The notes under the pieces were generated by a model that was not told the origin of the DNA, did no database searches, and saw only the letters and a program-made list of their open reading frames with translations. From Sorghum bicolor (lineage: Eukaryota > Streptophyta > Magnoliopsida > Poales > Poaceae): 64,000 nucleotides of DNA. Within the stretch, counting starts at the first letter, position 1, and every line of letters begins with the position of its first letter. The translations under genes were made by a program, and so were the position numbers. Below are positions 45,762 to 57,990 of the stretch, piece after piece. The DNA is taken from assembly GCF_000003195.3 (NCBI RefSeq), contig NC_012870.2, positions 35,528,741 through 35,592,740 on the forward strand. Reading direction: 5' to 3'.

Positions 45762-48700
45762 TGTAACACCCTAAAAATTAATCTTCAAATTAGTATTTAA
45801 TTTGGCATAATTATAGGGATTATTGACAATTGTTTAGGCAAAATAACAATTTTTGGAATTATTTAAAATAAACTATAAGGTCTAGAAAACATGAAATGCT
45901 GCATTCATGCTGGTGCATAATATTTTGATTGATTGTAAGACTAGGTTGATTGGTTTAAAAATCATTTTGAGAGGAATTTATACGAATTTATAGCTCTGGA
46001 AAATATAAAGGAGTTTTCCTTTTATCTTTATTTCCTTCACCGATTTTGGCCCAGCCCCAAACCCTGGCCCGGCTTAAACCCGCGCTCACCCCTGGCCTTG
46101 GACCGTTGTCGGCCCAGCACCTCGCTCCCGCCCGCGACGCGCACGCGGCCCAGAGGCGCGGCCCGCTCAGCCGCGGACAGCCCGCGCGCCCTCCCCCTTC
46201 CCCCTCTCACTACGCAGTGGGGCCCTCCTGTCGGCGCTCTCCCTTCCCCTTTCTCTCTCGCTGTGCCATGGGGTCCGCTTGTCAGTGCCTCCCCTTTCTT
46301 CCTCGCTGAGCCGTGAGCGCGCGGCGGCATTCAACGCCTTCACTCTCCCCTCCCCCGCCTTCAAGCTCCGATTGATGGAGGCCATCAATCGGCCATCAAG
46401 CCGCCTTGATGCCGGGCTTAATCGCCCGAGCGTTCGCCCCCTCAGTGCCCCTACTCGCCCTATAAAGCTCGCGGCCGAGCCCCCGTTTTCCCCCTTCCGT
46501 TCGCGAACCACGTTCAATTCCCCCAAATTCTCCGTCCCGAGGGCGCGGTGGACGCTGCGAGCTTGCGCAGCGCATTCGCCTGATGATACCGCGGCCGTGG
46601 GTACACTCCCCCTCTAGTTTCCTTCACGTTTTGGACGAAACCAAGCTCACCGTTGCCGTTTCTCTCTCCTAGTCTACCTCGCTCATGGCCACGCTGCTCG
46701 GAGCTTTCCCGGGCGCTGCGAACGCCTTCAACGGAACCGCGGTACCCCCTCGATGCTCCCCGTACCTTTAATCGCGAATTTAAAGTGCTCCAACGCCGAA
46801 ACCGAGCCTCCCGAGGGCACGGAAATGGCGCCGACGCGGGGCCGTCGTCCCGACGTGCTCCCCGCCCTTTATTTGTGCCCTATCGTGTTCGCCTCGTCAC
46901 GCTGGTCATTGTGGTAGCTTTATTTTTGTTTGGCGTGGCCGGGAACGAGATTCTGGCGACCTCCGAGGAGCTCACCTCGTCGGCGGCAATGGTGCCGCCG
47001 TGGTCGGCCTCGGCCCAGGCGAGCGCCCCGCCTCCTTTCATCTAGAGCCGCCCGATCGGTTTCCAACGGCCCAAATTACATAGCCCTTCGGGGTTATGTA
47101 ACCGGTCCACCGTGGACCATGGACGCGGTCCACGGGCGCTCGGCCGGCCGGTCCACGCGCACAGTGGTGGACTGAGCCAATCGTAGCATGCCACGTGGCC
47201 CCCCCTGTCGGCCAGCGACGCGGTCAGCTGCGGACCGCTGGGGATTTTGCACTTTAACCCCCCTGTTTTAGGCAAATCAACCCGCAGTCCAACTTAGTTC
47301 AAAAGTATTTCTTTTTAATCCTATTTTCTTCCGTTTTAAACCCTGAACTTTTATATAATAGTGCGCGCAGTCCAGAACCGTTAGAAATTTAGTTTTAATT
47401 CTTTGAAATTCGTTTTTGATTCAGTTTATTCACAGAAATGCCATCCATTTTGTTTTATGCATAACTTTCACGTTTTAGGTCCGATTAGAGTGATTCTTTC
47501 GCTCATGTGTTCGTAGAAATGCGTAGAGTAGATTTATATACTTCTCAGTCACTGTTTTTACAGGTTGTATACTGTTCTAATAGAACTCTATTTGTATGCA
47601 TGTGATGATTGGACTGGATGCTTGATTGGTGTTTGGATCATGAATAGAAGGTGATCAGGTTGGGGTGGTTGAGGAGCACTTTGTGGAGCACTACCAGGAA
47701 GAAACTTTTGAGGAAGGCAAGTGTAATATAGGCTTCCTTGTACCTATAAATATTATTTGATTCATACATATGCATGTGTATAAATTGAATTACCTATAAG
47801 GACTTTACCTAGATAATTTTGTACCACAAATCCTTGATACCCATGGGAAGGTGTGCATTTATTTAGGTAGTTGCTGCTACGCTTAAAACCCAAGTTAATA
47901 AATTAATCTGATTAATTGGTGTATGCAATGTGATAAAATATGTTCTAGTAACTTGGTTCAGGGGGCTAGAGCTTGGGTCATGAAAGCTCTAGATTTCTCT
48001 CCATAAGGACTTAATCTTGAAGCGGCCACCCAGGAGGTCACGTACAATCCCGAGAGTCAAATGGCTCTGACCTTAATCGTATAACTAGTATGTCTCTAGC
48101 AATTTAGTAGTTACCGAAAGGCGCTAGAGGGGGGTGCCTCGTGGTGTATAGATGTCACTCCTACCTTGGTGTGTACAGTGCCGCGACCACATGTGCCTCT
48201 TGAAGGAGGTCGTCTATGCACACTTGCCACTGAAACCTCGTGGATACTATTTTGTTAGGGTGACTAGTGAAAGGTTAAGTAGTGGAACCCGGTCACACTT
48301 CCTTGGTAGGAGTGGTGTGGGCCTTGCAAACCCGGACACTAGGGAACCACGGCTCGGGGGTAAAGTTGTACAATTTCTATAGAAATCTAAAACCTGTTAT
48401 AACAGCCGAGCTCTCGGTCATGAGCGGCTTGGATCCTTCTTGGTTAGCGGTTACTTGGCATTACTTGGGAAAGGTGTTAATTTTGATTAACCACTTATGT
48501 AACCAGGGTTGGTTTATCATTAAAAATAGCAAGTCTTGGTTAATAAAATATGACCAACTAAAATGCTTATCGCTGTTAAACCGAGTCAAGCCTTTGAGCC
48601 TTCATATACCCCTATGTTATACTTGCTAAGCATGGTGCGCTTACACTTGTTTATATTTCAATGAAAATCCTGGATGGGTAACAGATGTGTGTACTGAGGA

Positions 48701-48955
48701 GTTCCCTGAAGATGTCCAGGACTTCTAGAGTGCTGGTGTTCACCAGTTGGTGTCCCTGTGGCAGCAATGGCTTAGCTTTCCGCTTTATGTAATAATGTTG
48801 CCATTGAGCAAGACTATGTGAGGTGTTTATGATGAATATGCGATGTAATAAAGTACTTTACTTTGATATAATTACAATTTGTGATAATGTGTGTTTGGAC
48901 ATCCTGGGCGCACATATTTGAGTACTTGGTTTTGTTATCGAAATCGGGTGCGACA
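45762..48955 (+). repeat. 5' LTR of element K
   Basis: A 3194-bp LTR, TGTAACACCCTAAAAATT to GGGTGCGACA. A very GC- and CpG-rich block (about 46040-47250) contains the promoter: TATAAA at 46461-46466, with transcription expected near 46490. Many overlapping long ORFs in this block on both strands are by-products of base composition. The downstream part (47260-48955) is AT-rich leader sequence. Confidence 0.9.
46461..46466 (+). promoter_or_regulatory. TATA box of the K LTR promoter
   Basis: CGCCCTATAAAGCTCGCGG; the same box is kept at 55906-55911 in the right LTR. It stands in the middle of the CpG-rich block, the usual place for a U3 promoter. Confidence 0.7.
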
Positions 48956-48958
48956 AAT

Positions 48959-48970
48959 TGGTATCAAAGC
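48959..48970 (+). other. tRNA-Met primer binding site of element K
   Basis: TGGTATCAAAGC, one mismatch from the standard plant initiator tRNA-Met primer site (TGGTATCAGAGC), 3 bp after the LTR end at 48955. Confidence 0.88.
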
Positions 48971-49132
48971 TTAGCATGAGTGTAGGACGATCGGCCTAGT
49001 TAGAAATGGACGTTCTTAGGGTCTTGAGCACATATTTTATTAATTATTTTCTTATAAAAATTATTGCTTATAATCTGCCTAATATCTATTGAGAAAATTA
49101 TTTTGTTCTAATCCTCATATCTTTTCTTATAG

Positions 49133-50107
49133 GTGGCCCGTACCAAGTGGACAGCTCGCAAACTTGTCATCATGCCCAACAAGAGGACAAGGTTCACTCT
49201 AGGCTAGCGTGTTCCCCTGCATCTGGTTGAGGCATTAAGAGACATGGAGGAGGATCCACAAGAGGAACAAACCATGGATGTACCCATGGATGAGGATGCT
49301 GAGGAGGAAGTCATGATAGAGGAACCTGTTGAGGATGAGGACACCGAAGAGGAGCCCATGGAGCAAGATGAACAAGAGGGTGCTGGTGATCCAGATGATG
49401 GAGATAGTTCCGATAGCACCGACTCGGACAACCACGACAATGGTGGTGATAATGGTGACAGTGTTGGAGATAGCCGTGATCACAAGGCCGCGCTTTTGGC
49501 GAAAGTATGGACAGTGGTGATCCGTTTTGACCTGCATGGTGACGCCTACTACCACCCGAAGCTTCTTACTCTCGCACGTCGTTATCACCCCCGGTGTACC
49601 GTACAGTACCGCACCGAGCATTGGACCCACCCCGACTACATCGGCTTTTGGGAGACTGAAGCTTACATCCGAGAAGGAAGTCGGGTGTGCTACATCCACC
49701 GTGCGATCACCGCCAGGACTACCCGCGCAGCAGTTATCCGGGACGCTGCCCGGCAGGCCTTGATGGTAAACCGCGACCGCCACTTTGCTGATATTGCATG
49801 GGAAGAAGATCGCTATCTACCTCGCCGGCGGAGTGGTCAGACATCCTGCAACATCGCTGCACCACTTGTGGTAGGGAATCCCAGGATCCGACCCACCCTG
49901 GCAAGCTTGGCTCAAACCAACACGGACTTAGATCGAGTCTCAGATGAGCCAGATGCCCTGAGGAAGGCCTACCTCGAGTTGGCTGTTGAGAACGCCATGT
50001 TGAAGCAACAGCAGGGGAGTCATGTTGAAAAAGTATCACTCATCCTTGTGGAGTCACCCCCGAGGAACCATGAGGACCCCAACACCGGCACCAACCTTGA
50101 CCCTTAG
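49133..50107 (+). pseudogene. Extra ORF of element K with histone H3 tail-like N-terminus
   Basis: A frame of 324 codons between the primer site and gag. It opens at GTG 49133, right after a pyrimidine-rich tract ending TTCTTATAG that looks like a splice acceptor, and is broken by a TAG at 49205-49207; the next ATG is 49244. The first codons read V-ARTKWTARK-L, matching histone H3 (ARTKQTARK) at eight of nine positions if the GTG is a mutated ATG. Then come KRTRF, a very acidic block (residues about 37-85), a mixed globular-looking part (AKVWTVVIRFDLHGDAYYHP, DYIGFWETEAYI, RDAARQALMVNRDRH, YLPRRRSGQ) and a short coiled coil (LRKAYLELAVENAMLKQQQ). No enzyme motif. The histone mimicry is a strong visual match whose role is inference. 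Confidence 0.65.
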
Positions 50108-50866
50108 GAGGATTTTTCCCATTTGTAATAAGTACGCATAGAGATGCGAGAGTGTGTTTTTATTTTCTACTGATTGAACAATTGCTATTACGTGAATGCA
50201 TGCTTGTAATAATGCTTAATGGGTGAGTTGGATTTTTGTCATGATTTCAATGATTGTGGGCCTGTCCACACAGTCACTTAGATTAGGGCTAAGGTCTAAG
50301 GATAATATGAATAAATAGTTGGGTTTTACTTATATCTTGCTGTCCACGCATGTTTTTCCCTCTGAGCAGTCTGCCTTAATATTTGTATGTTCCGAGTTAT
50401 GGATGGTCTAAAAATACGAAAAATTTATGGTATAAAATAGACTTCTATGTCTTTCATTCGGCTCTGGAACCACCTCAATATCTATTACCGTTGGAGAGAT
50501 AAAATTGTTACAAGGTGACCTCTCTGCGCAGTCAGAAATTCCAGAACAGTAAAAGTTGTCACTTGTTTTTACCTATGTAAACGCCAGAATTTGAGAAAGT
50601 GATCTGAATGAAAGTTGTAGGAAAATTTCCAAGCTTTCCAGAAAGTTAAAATTCACAGTCAGACGTTAAACAGAGAGAAAAATATGCTTGTTTTACTTCA
50701 CTGTGGTTTTAGTGAGGACAGCAGAAAAATACAGAATACATACTACCCTGTACCCACAACATGTGTAATCCCGTACTTGATCAGATGGTATAAATTCCAG
50801 CATGTTATATCTCTTGAAAATTAAGTATCTTGGACATATGAGACTCATATTATGTATCTGGTACAG
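50108..50866 (+). other. Spacer between the extra ORF and gag of element K
   Basis: About 760 bp, AT-rich, without a gene. It ends ATCTGGTACAG directly before the gag ATG, a possible splice acceptor that could place gag on a separate spliced RNA. The minus-strand ORF at 50693-50959 is a shadow. Confidence 0.5.
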
Positions 50867-51925
50867 ATGGCCAACAATAGGAGGAACAGGAGGGGTGAGG
50901 ACTTGCCACCACCACCACCACCCCCTACTATGGAGCAGCTGATGTTGATGCAAACACAACTACTGCAGCAGCTGGCTCAGAATATGCAGAACAACGGAAA
51001 TGGAAATGGAAACGCACCTCCTCATGTTAGGGACAAGAGTGGAGAATTCCTGAAGGGACATCCGCCTGTTTTCAAATACTCCACCGACCCTCTCGAAGCT
51101 GATGATTGGCTTCGTGCTATTGAAAGACAACTGGAGATTGCACAGTATGATGACAGAGAGAAAGTGTTGTATGCAGCAGGGCAATTGCAAGGGGCTTCAC
51201 TTGATTGGTGGGATTCTTTCCGTTTTGGCCGTACAGATGTTCACCCCATAACCTGGATGGAGTTCCGTAATGCTTTCCGCTCTAATCATGTCTCTGCCGG
51301 ACTAATGAAACTGAAAAAGAAAGAATTTCTCTCCCTCAAGCAAGGAGGTATGTTTGTTGCTGAATATCGTGACAGGTTCATACAATTGTCATGATATGCT
51401 CCCACTGAAGTGGAGAACGATGAAAAGAGGCAGGAACTATTTATGGAAGGGTTGAATGATGGGCTCTAGTACCAACTGCTATCCCACACTTTTGCAAGCT
51501 TTCAGTATCTGGTGGACAAGGCCCTGGTGATTGAAAACAAACGCCATCAGATGGAAGATAAGAAAAGGAAGTTCCAGGGACAACAGTCAGGAAACAACAT
51601 GCGTACTCGTACCAATCCTCAGCAAGCTTATCCACAGCAACGCTATCAGGGACAGTTAAGCCTGGTCAATCATAACCAGCAGCCACAATGTGCACAGCAG
51701 CAGCAGCAGCAGTACAGAGTACCTAACCAACGTCAGCAGCCAGTCAATAATGCTCCTGTAAAAACAAATGTTCCCAATGGTCCACCAAATAATGGTGCAC
51801 CAAAAGCACCAAATGCCAACAATGATAACAAATGTTACAGCAGTGGTGAGCCAGGACATTACTCCAATAGGTGCCCCAAGAAGATGGCCCAAAACAATAT
51901 CAGAAGAAGGGTAAATCATGTGACA
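50867..51925 (+). pseudogene. gag of element K (two nonsense codons)
   Basis: Starts MANNRRNRRGED at ATG 50867, with a seven-residue Pro run, then the gag domain (PPVFKYSTDPLEADDWLRAI, LQGASLDWWDSF, LKKKEFLSLKQGG). TGA at 51392-51394 and TAG at about 51467 interrupt it; the frame continues through FQYLVDKALVIENKRHQME, a Gln-rich region with a CAG repeat (about 51699-51711), and a zinc knuckle reading CYSSGEPGHYSNRC in which the second Cys of the C-C-H-C pattern is Ser. The knuckle normally binds genomic RNA, so packaging would be impaired. Confidence 0.88.
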
Positions 51926-53415
51926 GCCGAGGCGGCACAGGAGGCATCGGACGTGATGCTCGGTATGTTTCCAGTTAACTCAAGCCCCGCTACAGTTTTA
52001 TTCGATTCTGGTGCATCACATTCCTTTATTGCTCATTCATTTGTCAAGAAATATGATATACCCATGATTGCTATGAAAAATTCCATGATAGTTAGCTCAC
52101 CTGGAGCAGAAATGCAAGCTACCCTTAGATGCCCTCTAGTGAACATCACCTTAAGGGGGGTAGAGTTTACAATTAGCCCAGTGGTTTTGAAAACTTTTGG
52201 TATTGATGTTATCTTGGGTATGGAATGGTTGAGACAAAGAAAGGCAGTTATACAATGTGATAGCAAAACAGTTCAGTTAATGTCACCTTCAGGCCAGCAG
52301 ATGGAGGTAGAGGTCAGCATGTCAACTAAACAATACTACACAGTTAATCAACTGAAGGGGACATCAATAGAGGGCATACGAATAGTGAATGAGTATCTGG
52401 ACGTATTCCGTGAGGAACTGCTAGGTATGCCACCTGACCGTGACATTGAGTTTAGAATTGAACTTTTACCTAGAACTGCACCCATAGCTAAAAGACCATA
52501 CAGAATGGGTGTGAATGAATTAGCAGAACTTAAGAAGCAATTAAGAGAATTGCTAGATAAGGGTTATGTTCAACCAAGTTCCTCACCTTGGGAGCACCAG
52601 TGTTATTCGTAGAAAAGAAATATGGGACACAAAGAATGTGTATAGATTACAGATCGCTTAATGAGGTTATGATTAAGAACAAGTATCCACTCCCTAGAAT
52701 CGATGAACTGTTCGACCAGTTGAAAGGAGCTTGTGTGTTTTCTAAGATAGACCTTCGGTCTGGTTATCATCAGTTAAGGATAAGACGATCTGATATCCCT
52801 AAAACTGCTTTTGTGACTCGATATGGACTATATGAGTTTACAGTCATGTCCTTTGGCTTAACAAATGCACCTACCTACTTTATGTATTTGATGAATAAAG
52901 TATTCATGGAATACCTTGACAAGTTTGTGGTTGTGTTCATTGACGACATACTTGTTTTCTCTAAGAATGAGATAGAACATGAGAAACACTTAAGATTGGT
53001 GCTGCAGAAGCTTAGGGAACACCAACTCTATGCTAAGCTTAGTAAGTGTGAGTTTTGGTTAAAAGAGGTATCTTTCCTTGGGCACATCATCTCTAACGGA
53101 GGGGTAGCAGTAGACCCGAAAAAGGTTCAGGATGTGCTGAGCTGGAAGCCACCCAAAGATGTGAGTGAAATTAGGAGTTTCCTTGGAATGGCCGGGTACT
53201 ATAGAAGATTCATTGAGAGTTTCTCTAAGTTAGCCAAACCAATGACCGCTCTGCTAGAAAAGAATGCCAAATTTATATGGTCTAAAGAGTGTCAGGCCAG
53301 TTTCGAAGAGTTGAAAAAGAGACTGACTTCTTCCCCCGTACTCATCTTACCTGATATCACTAAGAGTTTCTCTATCTACTGTGATGCGTCTCGCAAGGTC
53401 TTGGTTGTGTGTTGA
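51926..53415 (+). pseudogene. Protease and reverse transcriptase of element K
   Basis: The protease active site is LFDSGASHSFIAHSF (about 51999-52043) with IDVILGMEWLRQRKAVIQC further on. RT begins PYRMGVNELAELKKQLREL. Near 52590 one G seems to be missing from a G-run and the frame moves to 52588-53415, which holds VDYRSLNE-like [50 protein letters not shown] and an intact catalytic FIDDILVFS (about 52936). A second one-base loss near 53400, within the start of RNase H (CDASRK), ends the frame. Apart from the two indels this RT is well preserved. Confidence 0.9.
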
Positions 53416-55196
53416 TGCAGGAAGGCAGAGTCGTGGCCTATGCCTCTAGACAATTGAGGAAACATGAGTTGAATTACCCAACCCATGATCTAGAGTTAGC
53501 GGCTGTGGTGCACGCTCTAAAAATATGGAGGCACTATCTAATAGGTCATAAATGTGAGATTTATACCGATCATAAGAGTTTGAAATATATCTTCACCCAG
53601 TCTGATTTGAACTTAAGGCAACGAAGGTGGCTAGAACTAATAAAGGACTATGATCTGGAAGTACACTATCACCCGGGTAAAGCTAATGTAGTGGCAGATG
53701 CCCTGAGTAGAAAGAGCTATGTTAATATGACTTATGTGACTCAGTTACCTAGGGAGTTGTGCGAAGAGTTTGAACATCTGAACTTTAGCATAGTGGCTAA
53801 CACTATGGAATTGGAGGTGGAACCCACACTAGAACAAGATATCCGTAAAGGACAGCTTGAAGATGAGAAAATTAAAGATATTGCTGAACGGATAGTGATC
53901 GGTAAGGCACTAGGTTTTCACATGGATGACCAGGGAAGAGTATGGTTCGGTAAGAGGATTTGTGTACCCGAGATAAAGTCTATTAGAGAGGCTATTCTGA
54001 GAGAAGCTCATGACTCAGCCTATTCTATACACTCGGGTAGCACTAAAATGTACCTCGAACTTAAAGAAAGATATTGGTGGTATGGCTTGAAAAGAGATGT
54101 AGCAGAATATGTGGCTATATGTGATACGTGCCAAAGATTAAAAGCAGAACATCAGAGACCAGTAGGATTACTTCAACCCATGAAAATACCTGAGTGGAAG
54201 TGGGAAGTTGGAATGGATTTCATAGTGGGACTACCTACTTCGGGGCAAAGTTGGCAGAGTTGTACATGGAAAGGATTGTGTGTTTACATGGGGTGCCAAA
54301 GAAAATTGTTTCGGAAAGAGGGACACAGTTTACATCACACTTTTGGTAGAAACTACATGAGTCCATGGATACAAAGTTGAATTTTAGTTCGGCCTACCAT
54401 CCTCAAACAGATGGGCAGACAGTAAGAACAAATCAAATACTAGAAGATATGTTAAGACCTTGTGCCCAGCAATACAGAACAAGTTGGGACAAAGTTTGCC
54501 ATATCCAGAGTTCTCTTATAATAATAGTTATCAGAAGAGTCTCAAAATGGCACCTTTTGAGGTATTGTATGGCAGGAAATGCAAGACACCACTGTTTTGG
54601 AGTCAAACTGGGGAAAGTCAAGTTTTGGGCCTGAGATTTTGCAAGAAGCAGAGAAACAAGTACACACAGTAAGACAGAACTTGAAAATAGAACAATCTCG
54701 ACAGAAAAGTTATGCTGACACAACGAGAAGGGATTTGGAATTTGAAATAGGAGATTATGTGTATCTCAAGGTCTCACATATGAGAGGAGTCAAGAGATTT
54801 CATACCAAGGGGAAGTTGTCTCCTAGGTATGTGGTACCCTTTAACATCATTACTAGGAGAGGAGAAGTTGCCTATCAGCTGGAATTACCTGAGCAACTCT
54901 CTAGTGTTCACACTGTCTTCCATGTGTCACAACTTAAGAAATGTCTAAGAATACCTAAGGAACAGTTACCTCTGGAAGAGCTCGATGTTCAAAAAGATCT
55001 TTCCTATAAAGAATATCCTATAAGAATTTTGGAGACAGCAGAAAGAATCACCAGGAGCAAGGTCATAAGAATGTGTAAAGTACAGTGGAACAGGCATTCA
55101 AAAGATGAAGCAACCTGGGAAAGAGAGGATGATTTAAAATCTGAGTACCCTCATCTTTCTGAGCCATCCGAATCTCGAGGACGCGATTCATCCTAG
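53409..55196 (+). pseudogene. RNase H, integrase and chromodomain of element K
   Basis: RNase [49 protein letters not shown]. Integrase: a zinc-binding H-H-C-C segment ([17 protein letters not shown] ... [11 protein letters not shown]) and core start [12 protein letters not shown], then an internal deletion near 54250 that joins straight to [19 protein letters not shown] sequence, removing the segment with the first catalytic Asp. A shift follows; 54365-54634 has SSAYHPQTDGQT. The C-terminal part (54579-55196) has LKVSHMRGVKRFHTKGKLSP, VFHVSQLKKCL and a chromodomain-like end (YPIRILETAERITRSK ... VQWNRHSKDEATWERE ... YPHL). The chromodomain marks a chromovirus and in relatives targets integration to modified chromatin. 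Confidence 0.9.
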
Positions 55197-55206
55197 GGGG
55201 TAGGTT
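55195..55206 (+). other. Polypurine tract of element K
   Basis: AGGGGGTAGGTT directly before the right LTR (TGTAACACC at 55207). It overlaps the end of the chromodomain frame, whose stop is at 55194-55196. Confidence 0.75.
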
Positions 55207-57277
55207 TGTAACACCCTAAAAATTAATCTTCAAATTAGTATTTAATTTGGCATAATTATAGGGATTATTGAGAATTGTTTAGGCAAAACAACAATTTTTG
55301 GAATTATTTAAAATAAACTATAAGGTCTAGAAAACATGAAATGCTTCATTCATGCTGGTGCATAATATTTTGATTGATTGTAAGACTAGGTTGTTTGGTT
55401 TAAAAATCAATTTGAGAGAAATTTACACAAATTTACAGCTCTGGAAAATATAAAGGAGTTTTTCTTTTATCTTTATTTCCTTCACCGATTTTGGCCCAGC
55501 CCCAAACCCTGGCCCGGCTTAAACCCACGCTCACCCCTAGCCTTGGGCCGTTGTCGGCCCAGCACCCCGCTCCCGCCCGCGACGCGCACACGGCCCAGAG
55601 GCGCGGCCTGCTCAGCCGCGGACAGCCCGCGCGCCCTCCCCCTCCCACCTCTCACTGCGCAGTGGGGCCCGCCTGTCGGCGCTCTCCCTTCCCCTTTCTC
55701 TCTCGCTGCGTCATGGGGTCCGCTTGTCAGCGCCTCCCCTTTCTTCCTCGCTGAGCCGGGAGTGCGCGGCGGCATTCAACGCCATCACTCTCCCCTCCCC
55801 AGCCTTCAAGCTTCGATTAATGGAGGCCATCAATCGGCCATCAAGCCGCCTTGATGCCGGGCTTAATCGCCCGAGCGTTCGCCCCCTCAGTGCCCCTAGT
55901 CGCCCTATAAAGCTCGCGGCCGAGCCCACCTTTTCCCCCTTACGTTCGTGAACCACGTTCAATTCCCCCAAATTCTCCGTCACGAGGGCGCGGTGGACGC
56001 TGCGAGCTTGCGTAGCGCATTCGCCCGATGATACCGCGGCCGTGGGTACACTCCCTCTCTAGTTTCCTTCACATTTTGGACGAAACCAAGCTCATCGTCG
56101 CCGTTTCTCTCTCCCTGTCCGCCTCGCTCGTGGCCACGCTGCTCGGAGCTTTCCCGGGCGCAGCGAACGCCTTCAACGGAACCGCGGTACCCCCTCGATG
56201 CTCCCCGTACCTTTAATCACGAATTTAGAGTGCTCCAACGCCGAAACCGAGCCTCCCGAGGGCGTGGAAACGGCGCCGCCGCGGGGCCGTCGTCCCGACG
56301 TGCTCCCCGCCCTTTATTTGTGCCCTATCGTGTTCGCCTCGTCGCGCTGGTCGTTGTGGTAGCTTTATTTTTGTTTGGCGTGGCCGGGAACGAGATTCCG
56401 GCGAGCTCTAAGGAGCTCACCTCGTCGGTGGCAATGGCGCCGCCGTGGTCGGCCTCGGCCCAGGCGAGCGCCCCGCCTCCTTTCATCCAGAGCCGCCCGA
56501 TCGGTTTCCAACGGCCCAGACCATGGACCGGTCGGGTTATGTAACCAGTCCACCGTGGACCATGGACGCGGTCCACGGGCGCTCGGCCGGCCGGTCCACG
56601 CGCATAGTGGTGGACCGAGCCAATCCAGCACGCCACGTGGCCCCCCCTGTCGGCCAGCGACGCGGTCAACCGCGGACCGTTGGGGATTTTGCACTTTAAC
56701 CCCCTGTTTCAAGCAAATCAACCCGTAGTCCAACCTAGTTCAAAAGTATTTCTTTTTAAGCCTGTTTTCTTCCGTTTTAAAACCTGAACTTTTATATAAT
56801 AGTGCGCGAAGTCCAAAACCGTTAGAAATTTAGTTTTAGTTCTTTTCAATTCGTTTTTGATTCAGTTATTCACAGAAATGCCATCCATTTTGTTTTATGC
56901 ATAACTTTCACGTTTTAAGTCCAATTAGAGTGATTCTTTCGCTCATGTGTTCGTAGAAATGCGTAGAGTAGATTTATATACTTTTCAGTCACTGTTTTTA
57001 CCATTTGATGTACTGTTCTAATAGAACTCTATTTGTATGCATGTGATGATTGGACTGGATGCTTGATTGGTGTTTGGATCATGAATAGAAGGTGATCAGG
57101 TTGGGGTGGCTGAGGAGCACTTTGTGGAGCTCTACCAGGAAGAAACTTTTGAGGAAGGCAAGTGTAATATAGGCTTCCTTGTACCTATAAATATTATTTG
57201 ATTCATACATATGCATGTGTCTAAATTGAATTACCTATAAGGACTTTACCTAGATAATTTTGTACCACAAATCCTTG
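55207..57277 (+). repeat. 3' LTR of element K (partial, interrupted by B)
   Basis: Matches 45762-47836 of the left LTR, with the TATA box at 55906-55911 and the same GC-rich block. It stops at CCTTG (57273-57277), where element B begins; that pentamer should recur right of B outside the window. Confidence 0.9.
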
Positions 57278-57977
57278 TGTTGATGCAAAACTGATCTGCA
57301 AACACAAAGGGCTAATACCTGATTCAAACGTTAAGGCGTGCCAGCCGATTTGACCTTGCTATCGGCAAAGGTGATAACTCGAATACTTTAGTCCTGACAA
57401 CAGCGATGCGCCCGGATGTCACGGCTAAGAGGTACTCACGTGGAACTTGAGAACACGCCGAGCTTAAGTCGACGAATTCCTAAGAACTCGTAACAAAAGG
57501 AAAAAGTATGACGAAGTCGTCGAAAAGTAAATGCTGGAATATGAGTAAAAACGTGTGTTTGATTCATTGATTGATTGATTTTTTATTACAAGGCCCTAGG
57601 GTCTATATTTATACCCTGCTCAAAGAGCTACAACCAGACACGATTAGAATTCGAATTCCAAATTACACGGAATCCGTATACAAAACGATGCAAATAATTA
57701 AGGAAATAACAAAACTATCCCTCGTGACAAACCGAAACTCCTCCACATAACGACCGGCAGCTTCCGGACTCCCTCTTTGCATCATCGGCAGACCCTTTGC
57801 CATAGTCATCAGCAGACTTTCTTATCTAGCCATCGGCACCATATTACTGCCTGTGGACTTAGTCACGTTCAACTTCTCCCTCATCGGCAACCATCCTCAT
57901 CGGCAACCCACTTTGTAAATATCGTACTGCCACCTTATCCTGCCATCCTAGACACGTGCCCAAAAACGGTGTCAACA
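57278..57977 (-). repeat. 3' LTR of element B
   Basis: A 700-bp LTR, TGTTGATGCAAAAC to CGGTGTCAACA on the plus strand, homologous to 24047-24764. A minus-strand TATA box (TATAAATA) is at 57613-57606. Six exact ATCGGC/GCCGAT words occur in it by hand count. Confidence 0.92.
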
Positions 57978-57990
57978 CATGCCCCCCAGT
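57978..57990 (-). other. Polypurine tract of element B
   Basis: The minus strand reads ACTGGGGGGCATG, then TGTTGACACC of the LTR. This fixes the 3' end of the retroelement genome at this LTR. Confidence 0.8.

Larger units (their letters stand above)
45762..57277 (+). mobile_element. Element K: chromovirus (Tekay-like) inserted in J, split by B
   Basis: Plus-strand element with a 3194-bp left LTR (45762-48955), tRNA-Met primer site, extra ORF, gag, protease, RT, RNase H, integrase with chromodomain, polypurine tract and a right LTR starting at 55207. B cuts the right LTR after the position equivalent to 47836 of the left one; the remainder of K lies right of the window. GCCAT (45757-45761) is one half of a possible target duplication. 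All coding parts carry small lesions, but the LTRs differ by only a few percent by eye, suggesting a moderately recent insertion. Confidence 0.9.

Noticed and set aside
46037..47275. Many overlapping long ORFs on both strands in the GC-rich block (and again at 55433-56733)
   Set aside because: They lie inside the K LTRs, overlap in several frames and show no protein family; low stop frequency in GC-rich DNA explains them.
51699..51711. CAG run in K gag as a possible functional repeat
   Set aside because: A short slippage repeat in a Gln-rich linker; no further structure.
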